64,000 bases of DNA from JAPOUP01 sp026708635 (GCA_965200115.1 OZ241336.1:1736001-1800000); one strand, 5' to 3'; shown: positions 8,447 to 17,302, counted from the stretch's first letter. Notes: generated by a model from the sequence alone, not told the origin. Numbers and translations are program-made.

Positions 8447-8870
8447 GCCCTCAAGGTGATAGAAGTTTGAGCCAAAATCACCGGCTTTGGTGAACCGCTG
8501 CTGACGACGGATGAACCCTGCCCGTTCGAGTTCTCTTATGTGTTTCTTCAGCGTTGCGTCCGAGAGGCCGGTTCGGTCCCGAAGCTCACGCTTGGTCGAA
8601 ACCGGTGACCTGATGTGGACGGGAAGCGTGACGCTTTCGGCTCGTATCCCACCATCGGCGGCGGATATGATATATCCCGTTCGATTACTGAAACGGAACC
8701 CGAGTGAACCGTGAAAAGGCGGCGGTCTCCCGGAAAAATCGGCGGGAACGGACGGTGATGCCGCGCTGACGCTCCATCGCGCAGGGGCGGAAGCACCGCT
8801 TTGTTGGGATCAAAGAGCTTTTGATCTCTGCCCCCAGAAGTTACTATGATTTACGTCGGAAACCGCGGAC
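8447..8870. other. Upstream HTH-coding extension and gap before GPP34 gene
   Basis: About 8447-8690 continues the frame of the DUF3800 protein (winged-helix segment, no standard start). The remainder up to 8870 shows no gene; it contains the 19-bp inverted repeat at 8808-8826. Confidence 0.5.
8808..8826. repeat. Inverted repeat GATCAAA-GAGCT-TTTGATC
   Basis: Perfect seven-base arms around a five-base centre, between the GPP34 gene end and the DUF3800 region. There is no T tract on either strand, so a terminator is unlikely; it could be an operator for the downstream HTH gene. Speculative. Confidence 0.35.
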
Positions 8871-9563
8871 TTACATTGGGGCGACAGCCATAGACTGCGC
8901 CAGCTGCAGTTCGATTTCCCTAACGCAATTGGTCACAGCCTGCCCGATAAGGTCCATCTTCCGAATTTGGGCGATCCGTTCCCGCGCACCATCGTGCTCA
9001 CGGGCGGAAAGCAGGTGCCTGAATATCCCACAGGCATCAACCAAGCCAATGATGGCTATATCGCGCGGTTCGGGAATCTCGTCACTGAAAAGGATCGACA
9101 TGATGCGGAGCTTGACCTGCCGCTCCGCTTTGTCATCCCGGATAGGATAGCGATGGGACTTGAATACCCACATTACCCGGTTTTCCTGGAGTTCAAGTAT
9201 GCCGGCCTTGCAGAGTCGGTCCAGCGCCTGCTGACGGACAAGCTTGGAGTCTCTCTGGCAGAACTCGACCCAGTAGCGGGCATCATGCTGCTCATCCGCC
9301 ATCGCGAGCCGTTCAAGCGTTTGATCCAGAAGGTCATCGCCCGTCGGACTGGAGTCGATGATAATCAGCTTGTTCAGATCGGAGTCGATCTTGCCACGGA
9401 TAGCGAGATCCATAAGGATAGCCCCGGAAAGCACGAAGCTCATCGAATGCTGGGGGACGAAAATGAATTTCCCGCTCCGGTCATCGACAAGCAGAAGCAT
9501 GATTTCCTCTGCGAAAGTCAGCGGGATGTCTCCAGCCGTAGCGTTTGTGGAATCCATGGCCAT
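8871..9563 (-). CDS. GPP34 family (GOLPH3/VPS74-like) protein
   Basis: 230 residues. The N-terminal blocks LTFAEEIMLLLVDD, SGKF and LSGAILMDLAIRGKI are the hallmark of GPP34, the family of eukaryotic Golgi phosphoprotein 3 and yeast Vps74, which bind phosphoinositide and glycosyltransferase tails. Bacterial members exist, mostly in actinobacteria, with no settled function. No signal peptide or membrane span is seen, so it is cytosolic or peripherally membrane-bound. The start at ATG 9563 has no strong ribosome-binding site; ATG 9557 is equally possible. The gene stands alone between the DUF3800 gene and the partner-switching operon, same strand. Confidence 0.8.
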   Translation of the reverse strand: MAMDSTNATAGDIPLTFAEEIMLLLVDDRSGKFIFVPQHSMSFVLSGAILMDLAIRGKIDSDLNKLIIIDSSPTGDDLLDQTLERLAMADEQHDARYWVEFCQRDSKLVRQQALDRLCKAGILELQENRVMWVFKSHRYPIRDDKAERQVKLRIMSILFSDEIPEPRDIAIIGLVDACGIFRHLLSAREHDGARERIAQIRKMDLIGQAVTNCVREIELQLAQSMAVAPM

Positions 9564-9778
9564 GGATTGACTTAAACCGAGATTGGGGCCGGAATCAAGC
9601 CAATAAACCCGAAATTGCCCAATTGGCGGGAATGTCGGTGGCGGAACGGTCTTCAGCGACGACTTCCCCGATGTCTATGGCCGCCGACGACCGAGGGATC
9701 GGATATACGGTAGATCCGGTTGGGAGATTCCCCGGACGCCATTACGGGAAAAGTTCAGCGTCCCCGTTCCCTTAGGCG

Positions 9779-11704
9779 TCACTCCGGATCCGGGGTAGGG
9801 GCGCGGACCTCTCTTTCATCCTCGGATTTACGGTGAACCACTAGGATTGAGATATCGTCCGCCTGGCGCGCGCCCGCCGCGAAAGCGTCAATACGGTCAA
9901 GCATCCGTTCGCACAGAAGCCGGCTGGATCGCCTGCCGTGTGTGGCGCAGGCATCCCTGAACATCTCCACCGCGCCCTCGGTACCGAGTAATGTCCCGTC
10001 TTCTTTCTGGGCCTCGTCAAGGCCGTCACTGTAGAGCAGCATTTGTTCACCGGGCGCGAGCACGACACGATGAGCTGCCCATTCCAGATCCGCGAGCACA
10101 CCAATGACCATGTCCGGTGCGGTGGTCACGAGACTCACGGTTCCGTCCTGTTTCGCGATCATCGGAGGACAGTGTCCGGCATTGACAAAATTCACCTCGC
10201 CCGTGTCCGGCGTGACAATGGCGAGTATCGCCGTGATGAACATATCCTCGGGATTGCGCTCGCATAGAGCGTTGTTTGCCGCCTGCATCACCTTGGCCGG
10301 CTCGTCGAACTGGTGGCACTGGGCTCTTAAAAGGGCGCTGGCCTGGGCAGCGAACAGCGCCGGTGCCATTCCCTTGCCGGATACATCGGCTATCAGCAGC
10401 GCGACCCTGCCGTCGTCCAGGGTGAATATATCGAAAAAGTCTCCGGCAACTTCGAGGGCGGGACGCATTCGGCCATGGATGTCCAGCCCCGGATGCAGGT
10501 TGAACGTCGCCGGAAGAAGTGACTGCTGGATCCGCCGGGCGTTCTCAAGCTGCTCCGTAACGGCAATCAGTTCGTTCCGGGCATCGAGGCTTGAGCGGAA
10601 GCTATCGACCGCGAGAAGCAGGGTGTCGATCTCCCTTCCCGATCTTACGACGGCCCCGGACGCGGTACCTCGCTTTCCGTCCATTCCCGGGCGGTCCGGG
10701 CCAATACCGCTGATGCGCATCTTGGTCTCGCCACCGGACATGGCGCCGAGCAGTCTCACGACCGCGCCAAGGGGGCGAAATCCCACTCTCAGTTTTTGCA
10801 GCAGCAAGCCAAGGGACAGAAGGATGATCGCCAGCACCGCGGTGAGGGCCATCATGGTGAGCAGCTCCTCGCGGCGCAGAGCGTCAGAGATATCACGGAG
10901 CAGGATCAGGTCGCCGGCCGCCTCTGTGGCTCCATACTGAAGTGGAACAATGGTTGCTTCCAGACGCCGCCCCTCGCCAACGGAGAGAACCATGCTTCGT
11001 GCCCGTAGATCGCCGCCACCCGCAAGGTTGCCGACGCCGGTTTCGGGTACGGTGCCGAGCAGGCTTCGGACCTCGCCGTCGGTACCGCGATACGCAAGTC
11101 CAGAAAGTTTTGGAAAGAACTCATCGATACCTTCCGAGACCGGTAAGACTGTCCAGATGGTGCCGACTACCAGATTTCCACGTCGAACCGGAGTGCTGTG
11201 CGCCTGCACCGGTGAACCGACCTCATCGATCAATAGATCGGTATAAGGGGTCTGGGGTCTCAGCCGCGTGAAAGTGTTGGGGCCCAGTGACACCGACCCG
11301 TTATCCGCGCTTGCGATGGCTTGGCCACCCGAGGATACCAGAAATATGGTGGGACGCTCCGGTTGCGCTTCCCTGACGATCTGGAGAGCCTCGTCCATCT
11401 CACTTGAAGCGACATTGGCCACAAGTACCGAATCCACCTCGGGATCCACCGCGAGTTGACGGGCAAGCGCCGCCAGTCGCTCATGGCGCAGGTCAAGCAT
11501 CGTGTTGATCAGGTCCGTCTGCAGGCTGATCGAAGTCTCGGAGTGACGGTGGGCAAGCGAAGCGCCCCGGATCTCCGCATAGGCGATGAGTATCGCTGAA
11601 GTCGCCACAAGGGCCGCGACCGCTGTCAGGCCGACACTGCGCCTGAGGCTGGGTCCACTGCCCTGCCGGTTCTCTTTTTCTGAAGGAGCGGTGGCCTGTG
11701 TCAC
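9779..11704 (-). CDS. Membrane-anchored SpoIIE/RsbU-type serine phosphatase with extracytoplasmic sensor
   Basis: 641 residues. A transmembrane helix at about 24-42, an extracytoplasmic region of about 235 residues, a second helix at about 282-302, a HAMP-like linker, then a PP2C-like SpoIIE domain from about 400. Metal-binding motifs are intact: GDFFD (421-425), IADVSGKG (D440), NAGHCPP (508-514), LYSDG (D560) and QADDIS (616-617). Such phosphatases dephosphorylate STAS antagonists and so release them from kinase inhibition; the evident partner is the STAS protein at 16883-17221. GTG start at 11704 overlaps the GNAT stop by 4 bp. Last gene of the six-gene operon. Confidence 0.9.
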   Translation of the reverse strand: MTQATAPSEKENRQGSGPSLRRSVGLTAVAALVATSAILIAYAEIRGASLAHRHSETSISLQTDLINTMLDLRHERLAALARQLAVDPEVDSVLVANVASSEMDEALQIVREAQPERPTIFLVSSGGQAIASADNGSVSLGPNTFTRLRPQTPYTDLLIDEVGSPVQAHSTPVRRGNLVVGTIWTVLPVSEGIDEFFPKLSGLAYRGTDGEVRSLLGTVPETGVGNLAGGGDLRARSMVLSVGEGRRLEATIVPLQYGATEAAGDLILLRDISDALRREELLTMMALTAVLAIILLSLGLLLQKLRVGFRPLGAVVRLLGAMSGGETKMRISGIGPDRPGMDGKRGTASGAVVRSGREIDTLLLAVDSFRSSLDARNELIAVTEQLENARRIQQSLLPATFNLHPGLDIHGRMRPALEVAGDFFDIFTLDDGRVALLIADVSGKGMAPALFAAQASALLRAQCHQFDEPAKVMQAANNALCERNPEDMFITAILAIVTPDTGEVNFVNAGHCPPMIAKQDGTVSLVTTAPDMVIGVLADLEWAAHRVVLAPGEQMLLYSDGLDEAQKEDGTLLGTEGAVEMFRDACATHGRRSSRLLCERMLDRIDAFAAGARQADDISILVVHRKSEDEREVRAPTPDPE

Positions 11705-12498
11705 GGATTCGGCTCCCCGGAATGCGGCTCGGGTCTTCGGGAGTAGATCAAGGTGCAGTTTTGGCCCTTGCGAATGCCGGTCGCGACCAAGCCATCGGCA
11801 AGGAGGGTCTGATGATCCGACAGATTCCCGGCCTTTGGAAGCAAGACGTGACGCTGGCGGCCGGTCGGTTCGGATCGCTGACCGGATTCGAACGCCAGCT
11901 CACATTCGAGCAGGAAGCGGGGATGTCCGTCCAACAGGTTTTTCAGGCCCGAGACATGAAACCCGGAATTCATCAGGTTGGCGAGTGAGGCTGAATTAAA
12001 TGGCGATGCGGTTGACTGCGCCGAAACGAATCCAGCCTCGGAAAAGATTCTCTTTCGCATCCGGATCAGACGTAAATGCCAGCCTTGTCCGCGCATGGCC
12101 TGATCAAGCGCCGTACCGAACAGAAGGCCGGTCCGGCCGGAGTCCGTGCCCGGAATGAACGGAGGGTGATCACGGCCCGCCGGCACTGCGACGCTGTATC
12201 CTAGCGGCTCCCCTCCGCGCTCAATTAACAGGATTATGCCGTTCCGGATCATTTCGGACAGGAAACTCTTTGGCATTGGCATGAACAATCCATCCTCTCC
12301 CAGACCCATGATCGCGTCTGAGTTAAGGGAGTGTAACGCGGACAGATCGTCGGTGTCCGCAAGCCTGAGCCGGACATTCCCCGGGTTGGATTGGGCCCAT
12401 CGATCAATGACCGCGCAGGCCGCATTCAGGAAATCGGCCCGATCCGGTTCGTTGTCATCGCGAGATGATACGCCCACTACCGAACATGCCGCCGTCAC
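11701..12498 (-). CDS. GNAT family N-acetyltransferase
   Basis: 265 residues. Residues 43-200 look like a GNAT fold: VRLRLADTDDLSALHSL at the N-terminal strand, IILLIERGGEPLGYSVAVPA (strands 2-4), an AMRGQGWHLRLIRMR acetyl-CoA loop in place of the usual Q/RxxGxG/A (here MRGQGW), and the C-terminal AQSTASPFNSASLANLMNSG. It would transfer an acetyl group to an amine or protein lysine; the substrate is unknown. It overlaps both the binding protein upstream and the phosphatase downstream by 4 bp, so its production is coupled to them. A protein-modifying role in this signalling operon is possible but inferred. Confidence 0.75.
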   Translation of the reverse strand: MTAACSVVGVSSRDDNEPDRADFLNAACAVIDRWAQSNPGNVRLRLADTDDLSALHSLNSDAIMGLGEDGLFMPMPKSFLSEMIRNGIILLIERGGEPLGYSVAVPAGRDHPPFIPGTDSGRTGLLFGTALDQAMRGQGWHLRLIRMRKRIFSEAGFVSAQSTASPFNSASLANLMNSGFHVSGLKNLLDGHPRFLLECELAFESGQRSEPTGRQRHVLLPKAGNLSDHQTLLADGLVATGIRKGQNCTLIYSRRPEPHSGEPNP

Positions 12499-13523
12499 TG
12501 GCCGATGACCTCTGCGTAGTCGAGTAAGGAAAGACTGGGATAGATTTCCAGATCACGCGCCACATCCGCTCGGATCTGATAGGAGAATTCCGGAAGCACC
12601 TCGACGGGAATTCTCTCGGCGGGTTCATTGCCGAATAGAACGCGCTCTACCTTGGAAGCCGTGAACCGCCCGACCTTTTCATAAGGCGCGACGAGTCCGA
12701 AAAGCGCGTCCGAGGAGGCAAGCATGACTTCAGTCGAGGCGAATGAGGGCAGACTCCGGAGATTTGCCAGCTCAGTGATCTGGCGTGCGTACTGGCCGAT
12801 GAAGCTGTCAGGTCCGAGATAGAGGAACTGGGGTCCGGTCTCCGCGGCGGCCTGAACGAGGCCAGGAAGCGAATCGGGATCGGGATTCCCGTCGGCGTCA
12901 AGCGGAACCGGAAAATCGTTGATCCTTATGTTCAGGCGACGGCCCAGATTGATAAGCTGCTCGACGACAAGAACCGAATTGCTTTCCGTCGGGGTGTATA
13001 TCGTGGCAACCCGATCGATCGGCATATAGGACTGCATTGCCCTGAACTGTGTCTTGAGTGGCACGATGTGACTGACACCCGTCACGTTGCGGCCGGTGGG
13101 GCCGAACGCGGGAATGATCCGTGATTTCACCGGTTGTGAAACCATGGTGAACACAATCGGTCTGTCAGTTACCCGCGGAGGGTAGTCCTGGGCCGAGCTT
13201 GCCAGAAACGGGTCGCGACCCGCAATACCGAGTGTGACCGTGGTACCCCAAGTGTAAACGAGATCCGGCGCCACGCTTTCGATCTCCGCCAGGATGTCCG
13301 GAAGGCGGTCGGGATCCCGGTCAAGTGATCGGACAATGAAGTTCAGCGGCATCCCGCCTTCAGCGAAATGTGCGTAGAAACCGTCTTCCACCTCCGTCTC
13401 TCCCCGCCAAAGGACCATGAAAACGGATTTCGGTTCATCCGCACCGATCGATCGACCGGAGCCGGTCGCCACGGCTGTCGCTAGAGATCCTTTCAGGAAT
13501 TCACGTTTCGACAAGCAAGCCAC
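12495..13523 (-). CDS. ABC-type substrate-binding protein (ABC_sub_bind/TrpX-like) with Tat-like signal
   Basis: About 342 residues. The mature part fits the PF04392 group of periplasmic binding proteins: PDLVYTWGTTVTLG, RPIVFTMVSQPVKS, GRNVTGVSHIVP, ETGPQFLYLGPDSF and SLPSFASTEVMLASSDALFGL. The N-terminus SKREFLKGSLATAVA resembles a twin-arginine signal with KR in place of RR. I chose GTG 13523 because AGGAGG lies exactly 6 nt upstream; longer frames start at ATG 13541 or 13559. The gene overlaps the end of the MFS gene by 23 bp. No ABC permease or ATPase is nearby, so the protein may present a ligand to the sensor domains of this operon rather than to a transporter. Confidence 0.8.
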   Translation of the reverse strand: MACLSKREFLKGSLATAVATGSGRSIGADEPKSVFMVLWRGETEVEDGFYAHFAEGGMPLNFIVRSLDRDPDRLPDILAEIESVAPDLVYTWGTTVTLGIAGRDPFLASSAQDYPPRVTDRPIVFTMVSQPVKSRIIPAFGPTGRNVTGVSHIVPLKTQFRAMQSYMPIDRVATIYTPTESNSVLVVEQLINLGRRLNIRINDFPVPLDADGNPDPDSLPGLVQAAAETGPQFLYLGPDSFIGQYARQITELANLRSLPSFASTEVMLASSDALFGLVAPYEKVGRFTASKVERVLFGNEPAERIPVEVLPEFSYQIRADVARDLEIYPSLSLLDYAEVIGQ

Positions 13524-15654
13524 GGATCGCCTCCTCTTCATCCCGCTCTCCAAAGGCAAGAAACCAGCTCAGGCCCGCGGCGGACAGCAGCAGCGCTCCC
13601 AACCCCATCCACATCAACGCGACACTCGGAGGAAAGGCGAGCAGTAGCGCACCGGCGATCAACGGTCCCGCCAGTGACCCCAGTCGTTCGAGAAACCGGA
13701 ACACGCCAAGCACCGTACCAGCCCCCGTGGATATCGTCTGCCGTTCGGCTATCTGCACAAGGAAGCTTATCTGCGTCGGAATGGAAAGGGTCTGGCCGAT
13801 TCCAAACAGTAACGTTGCCACGAACAGGATCGTCAGTCCTTCACCGACAAGTACGTTCCATGCGTTGGGAAGCACGAATCCGACGCTGGCTACCATACCC
13901 CCGATCGCTACCCATGAGCCGAACCCCTGCCAACGGTCAGCGAGCGGAGAAAGCAGAGGCGCGAGAACCAGAATCGCGATACCATATCCCATCAGGATCC
14001 GGGCGCTTTCCGCCGCGCCTCCGATGTTGAGCGCGGCCAGAGGCACGAGCAGAAACAACCCTCCGGTCAGCAACGCCTTTGCGGGGACGGCGAAACAGGC
14101 GATCATCGCAAAAAACCGGGGATTGGCCAAAATCGTCATGATGATCGTCATCTGGTCCTGCGTCCATTCCGACATACCGCGTTTGAATCCGACGGCAACC
14201 GATCGGGTCTGGGAAGCCATGGACGATCGTTCTTTCGGCATCGCGGAGGGGTTGGTCAGGTCGGGCGGAAACTTTGAGATCATGAAAATACAAGCGAAGG
14301 CGGAAACACCGATCGAGGCTACGGCCCCATAGAAAACCAATGAGGCTCCAATTCGATCGGCAAGAATGCCGCCGACCGCGGGTCCGCCGATCTCTGCCGC
14401 CACCACAACCGCGAGGAACAGGGAGAATCCAGTGCTTCTTTGTTTGGGATCGGCATGCCTGACTATGTGTACCTGGGCCGCCGCGTAGACCAAACCGTAA
14501 CCGAATCCTGTCAGTGCGCGCGCAAGCACGATCATCGCGAGACCGTCCGCGACGATATGGCCGATCATACCGATGCCCGCGAAGAGCGTCCCAATCAAAA
14601 ATACCCGGCGAGGGCCGTATTGTTCGCTGAATACCGAACCGATCAGGACGGATATCAGCGACGCCGCCATGAAACAGGCCATGACCATCCCGATCTGGAA
14701 ATCGGCGTCGCTGTCCGATGGCGCGAACTGGCCCAGAAACTGCGGCAGTATCGGCCTCAGCATCGCTTCGGAGAGCAGGAAAAGGAATAGTGGAAGACGG
14801 ACATGGCTGACCGCGGGAACACGCAACTGCTGCGGCCCCTTCGCGTCTGGAAGCCGTATGCCGTTGGAGCCACCCGGGGAACCGGCGTGTTTGACGATCC
14901 GGTCAATCTGGCGAACGAGCGCCTTGACAAGCCCACCTACGCGTGAACGGACGGAAAAACGTAGATCCTGGGCCATCATCCGTGCGGTGAGGAAATCAAT
15001 AATCCACGCCGGACGCGAAATGTAAACGGCAAATACCAATAACAGAAGCTCGATGGCCAGTAGCACGATCGCGAGAACGACCACGGCGGTGTCAATCCAG
15101 ATGTCCTGTTTCTGGGCTTCAAGAAGCCCGATGTCAAACCCCGCGTAGAGGGTTCCGATGGTTTTTTCGCTGCTGTCTATGGGGATGGAGGTGACGAGAA
15201 GATCTCCGCCTTGCCGACCGGCGACCGTGACCGGACTGGAAAGCGGCACCTCAAGGAGTTCCTGCAGATTGGTCAGAAGGCGGTTGGTGAGCCCGGTGGG
15301 TTCGGGCGCGGACATCGCGGAAAGCGCGGCGTGTGCGGCCGCGGAGTCATCCGCCGAGATATGCCGCACCGTTCTTTCCGTGTCGGTCAGGGCAATGAAA
15401 TTCATTCCCGGCGCCGAGGATCTGGCGCTGTCGAGAACCGGCTCAACGTTGCGCAGCGTCTGAAGGCCACCAAACACCGATACGGCGTGGTCGACGCGCC
15501 GCTGCACGCCCACGGCGGCGGTAATTGTTTGGGTCTCAACCTTTGGCAGAAGGTGGGTCTCGAAAATCCTTACCGAAAGATATCCAAACAGTAGGAATGG
15601 TAGGACCAGAAGGCCAAGCAGCATTGCCAGGAGGGCGGGGCGTGTGTGGGCCAT
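13501..15654 (-). CDS. Sensor-MFS fusion protein
   Basis: 717 residues. The N-terminal 285 residues are not MFS: a membrane helix (about 7-27), an extracytoplasmic stretch of about 160 residues with a cache-like ending (LYAGFDIGLLEAQKQ), a second helix (about 188-212) and a HAMP-like amphipathic linker. From about 286 a full 12-helix major facilitator follows, with the loop 2-3 motif GSVFSEQYGPRRVFLIG (339-355) and RALTGFGYGLVYAAA. MFS proteins move small solutes by proton coupling; the fused sensor resembles the architecture of the phosphatase and kinase in the same operon. ATG at 15654 overlaps the kinase stop (TGATG). Substrate unknown. Confidence 0.85.
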   Translation of the reverse strand: MAHTRPALLAMLLGLLVLPFLLFGYLSVRIFETHLLPKVETQTITAAVGVQRRVDHAVSVFGGLQTLRNVEPVLDSARSSAPGMNFIALTDTERTVRHISADDSAAAHAALSAMSAPEPTGLTNRLLTNLQELLEVPLSSPVTVAGRQGGDLLVTSIPIDSSEKTIGTLYAGFDIGLLEAQKQDIWIDTAVVVLAIVLLAIELLLLVFAVYISRPAWIIDFLTARMMAQDLRFSVRSRVGGLVKALVRQIDRIVKHAGSPGGSNGIRLPDAKGPQQLRVPAVSHVRLPLFLFLLSEAMLRPILPQFLGQFAPSDSDADFQIGMVMACFMAASLISVLIGSVFSEQYGPRRVFLIGTLFAGIGMIGHIVADGLAMIVLARALTGFGYGLVYAAAQVHIVRHADPKQRSTGFSLFLAVVVAAEIGGPAVGGILADRIGASLVFYGAVASIGVSAFACIFMISKFPPDLTNPSAMPKERSSMASQTRSVAVGFKRGMSEWTQDQMTIIMTILANPRFFAMIACFAVPAKALLTGGLFLLVPLAALNIGGAAESARILMGYGIAILVLAPLLSPLADRWQGFGSWVAIGGMVASVGFVLPNAWNVLVGEGLTILFVATLLFGIGQTLSIPTQISFLVQIAERQTISTGAGTVLGVFRFLERLGSLAGPLIAGALLLAFPPSVALMWMGLGALLLSAAGLSWFLAFGERDEEEAIRGLLVET
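13530..13535 (-). promoter_or_regulatory. Shine-Dalgarno AGGAGG inside the MFS gene
   Basis: Perfect AGGAGG on the minus strand, 6 nt before GTG 13523. It decides the start of the substrate-binding protein and lies within the coding sequence of the sensor-MFS gene. Confidence 0.7.
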
Positions 15655-16865
15655 CAGGTTGCTCCACCCTTAGATGTGGACCTCCATGAGAGCCGCCATA
15701 TCGCCTGGACAAGTGGATCGGATGATCCGGGATCAGGGATATCGGGTTGCGCCGCGCGGCCGATCGTGAGCTTGCGTTTGTGGAGCTTCCCCTCGATACG
15801 GCCGAAGATGACCAGGGTGAACAGGATCAGAATCGGCACGACCGGCACTAGCGCGAAGGTCCCCGCTCTCCAGAGCTGCCGCATCAGCGCGGGCATTTCA
15901 TTCCTCACTTCCGTAGCGTCATGGAAGAGGGACAGCATTCCGACCGGGACCCCGTTCTGCAGGATCATTATACTACCTTTGAATAGCTCCTGTCCGACGG
16001 ACTCATGGTGGATTGCGCCGGGGGGTGGGGAACTTGCGGTATCGATGCCGTTCACGCCTCCGTCATCTTCCCGGGTGCTGAACAGCGCTCCACCGTCCAG
16101 GTCGCGAACCACTAGGTCAAACGCCCCGTCGAACTGCGCCACGGAACGCTCGATCAGGTTGCTGGTGGTTCTTGTGGATGCCAGTGTCAATCCTTCCCCG
16201 AGACTGTCTCCAATCGCGCGCGCGAGTTCCCGCAGTACCGGATCGTAACGTGCGGCGGCGGTTTCGGTGAGGATGCGTTCGAATTTCAGGTAGTTCAACA
16301 CTCCTGCCGCGAATATGCCCGCGACGGGTAGAAAAAGCAGGATAACGAGAATCCGAAGTGTCAGGGCGCGGGGCCGGATCGGGGATGACGTTATGGGGTC
16401 TTTCTGTTCTCCCGCCGCTTTGTCATCGCCAGAAATATCAGGAATCTCGCCGGGACCAAACACCAGGAAAAGGCGATTGCAACTGTCGCGGACGTAAGAT
16501 GCGCGGTCAGTCATTTCCTTCGTTAGCATCACGCCGAGGCCGCCAACCGGCCGGTCACCGAGCTCGGAGTCGGTGTCGGGAACCGGTCCGTCCTCAAGCG
16601 GATTGAACGGCGCCGCGCTGTCTTCGATAACGAACGCCATACCTTCCGGCTGCGGAACCAGGGTCAGCCATATGGAAGCGTTCTCACGCTCCTTGCCGTA
16701 CCCATGTATGATCGTGTTCATCAGAAGCTCTTCGGCCACGAGCTGCAGCCTGTGCTCGTAATCCGAGGCGGGCGGATGCGCTGCGCAGAAACTTTCGATC
16801 CATGACACCACCTCCGGCAGATTTTCTATGCTGCTGCCGATGCGGAGTCTCTGTGTTTCAGCCAT
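15654..16865 (-). CDS. RsbW/SpoIIAB-like serine kinase fused to a membrane sensor
   Basis: 403 residues. Residues 1-140 are a HATPase_c_2 domain: N-box with E45, N50 and H54 (EELLMNTIIHGYG), G1 box EDSAAPFNPLE (81-91), G2 box GGLGVMLTKEMTD (108-120) and CNRLFLVF. These are the features of anti-sigma/anti-anti-sigma partner-switching kinases, which phosphorylate STAS proteins. After a linker come a transmembrane helix (about 169-190), an extracytoplasmic domain of about 145 residues, a second helix (about 336-354) and a short basic tail. Ordinary RsbW proteins are soluble and about 150 residues, so the C-terminal sensor is an unusual fusion. ATG 16865 is preceded by GAGGAAA; the gap to the STAS gene is 17 bp. 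Confidence 0.88.
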   Translation of the reverse strand: MAETQRLRIGSSIENLPEVVSWIESFCAAHPPASDYEHRLQLVAEELLMNTIIHGYGKERENASIWLTLVPQPEGMAFVIEDSAAPFNPLEDGPVPDTDSELGDRPVGGLGVMLTKEMTDRASYVRDSCNRLFLVFGPGEIPDISGDDKAAGEQKDPITSSPIRPRALTLRILVILLFLPVAGIFAAGVLNYLKFERILTETAAARYDPVLRELARAIGDSLGEGLTLASTRTTSNLIERSVAQFDGAFDLVVRDLDGGALFSTREDDGGVNGIDTASSPPPGAIHHESVGQELFKGSIMILQNGVPVGMLSLFHDATEVRNEMPALMRQLWRAGTFALVPVVPILILFTLVIFGRIEGKLHKRKLTIGRAAQPDIPDPGSSDPLVQAIWRLSWRSTSKGGAT

Positions 16866-16882
16866 GTTTCGCGTTTCCTCGA

Positions 16883-17221
16883 TCAGGCTTTCGCTTCGGC
16901 CAAGGCGTCCTCACGGCTACCGTGGACTTTGATGATCTTGTCGAAGCCGGACACGCGGAACACCTCGGCGACCGATCCGCTGAGTCCACATATGGAGAAC
17001 GACGCTTCGGTTTTCGATAGGCGTTTGGCGATAACGAGAATCGCCCTGAGACCCGCGCTGCTCACATACGAAACCGATGAGAGGTCGCAAACCACGGGGG
17101 TTCCTCCCTCAGGGATGTTCGAGGTGACGGTGGCTTCGAATTCCTGTGCCGTGACGCCATCGATACGCCCTTCGATTTCGGCGACAAGCACGTTTTCGAC
17201 GTTTGAGATTCTAGCATCCAT
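16883..17221 (-). CDS. STAS domain anti-sigma-factor antagonist (RsbV/SpoIIAA-like)
   Basis: 112 residues forming one STAS domain: VLVAEIEGRIDGVTAQEF, VVCDLSSVSYVSSAGLRAI and IIKVHGSREDALA. The phosphorylation segment reads SYVSSAGLR; S55 aligns with the phosphoserine of SpoIIAA, with Ala in place of the following Ser. It should be phosphorylated by the kinase downstream and dephosphorylated by the SpoIIE protein of the same operon. Start ATG 17221 has TTGGAG upstream; the longer frame to 17260 is not needed. It is the first gene of the operon, 81 bp after glnE. Confidence 0.92.
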   Translation of the reverse strand: MDARISNVENVLVAEIEGRIDGVTAQEFEATVTSNIPEGGTPVVCDLSSVSYVSSAGLRAILVIAKRLSKTEASFSICGLSGSVAEVFRVSGFDKIIKVHGSREDALAEAKA

Positions 17222-17302
17222 AGTGTTTTCTCCAAATACTGTCCTGGGGCGTGGGGCCATCCTGTCCCAAGGATAGCCGATTCACATTGGAATGGAACAC
17301 CC

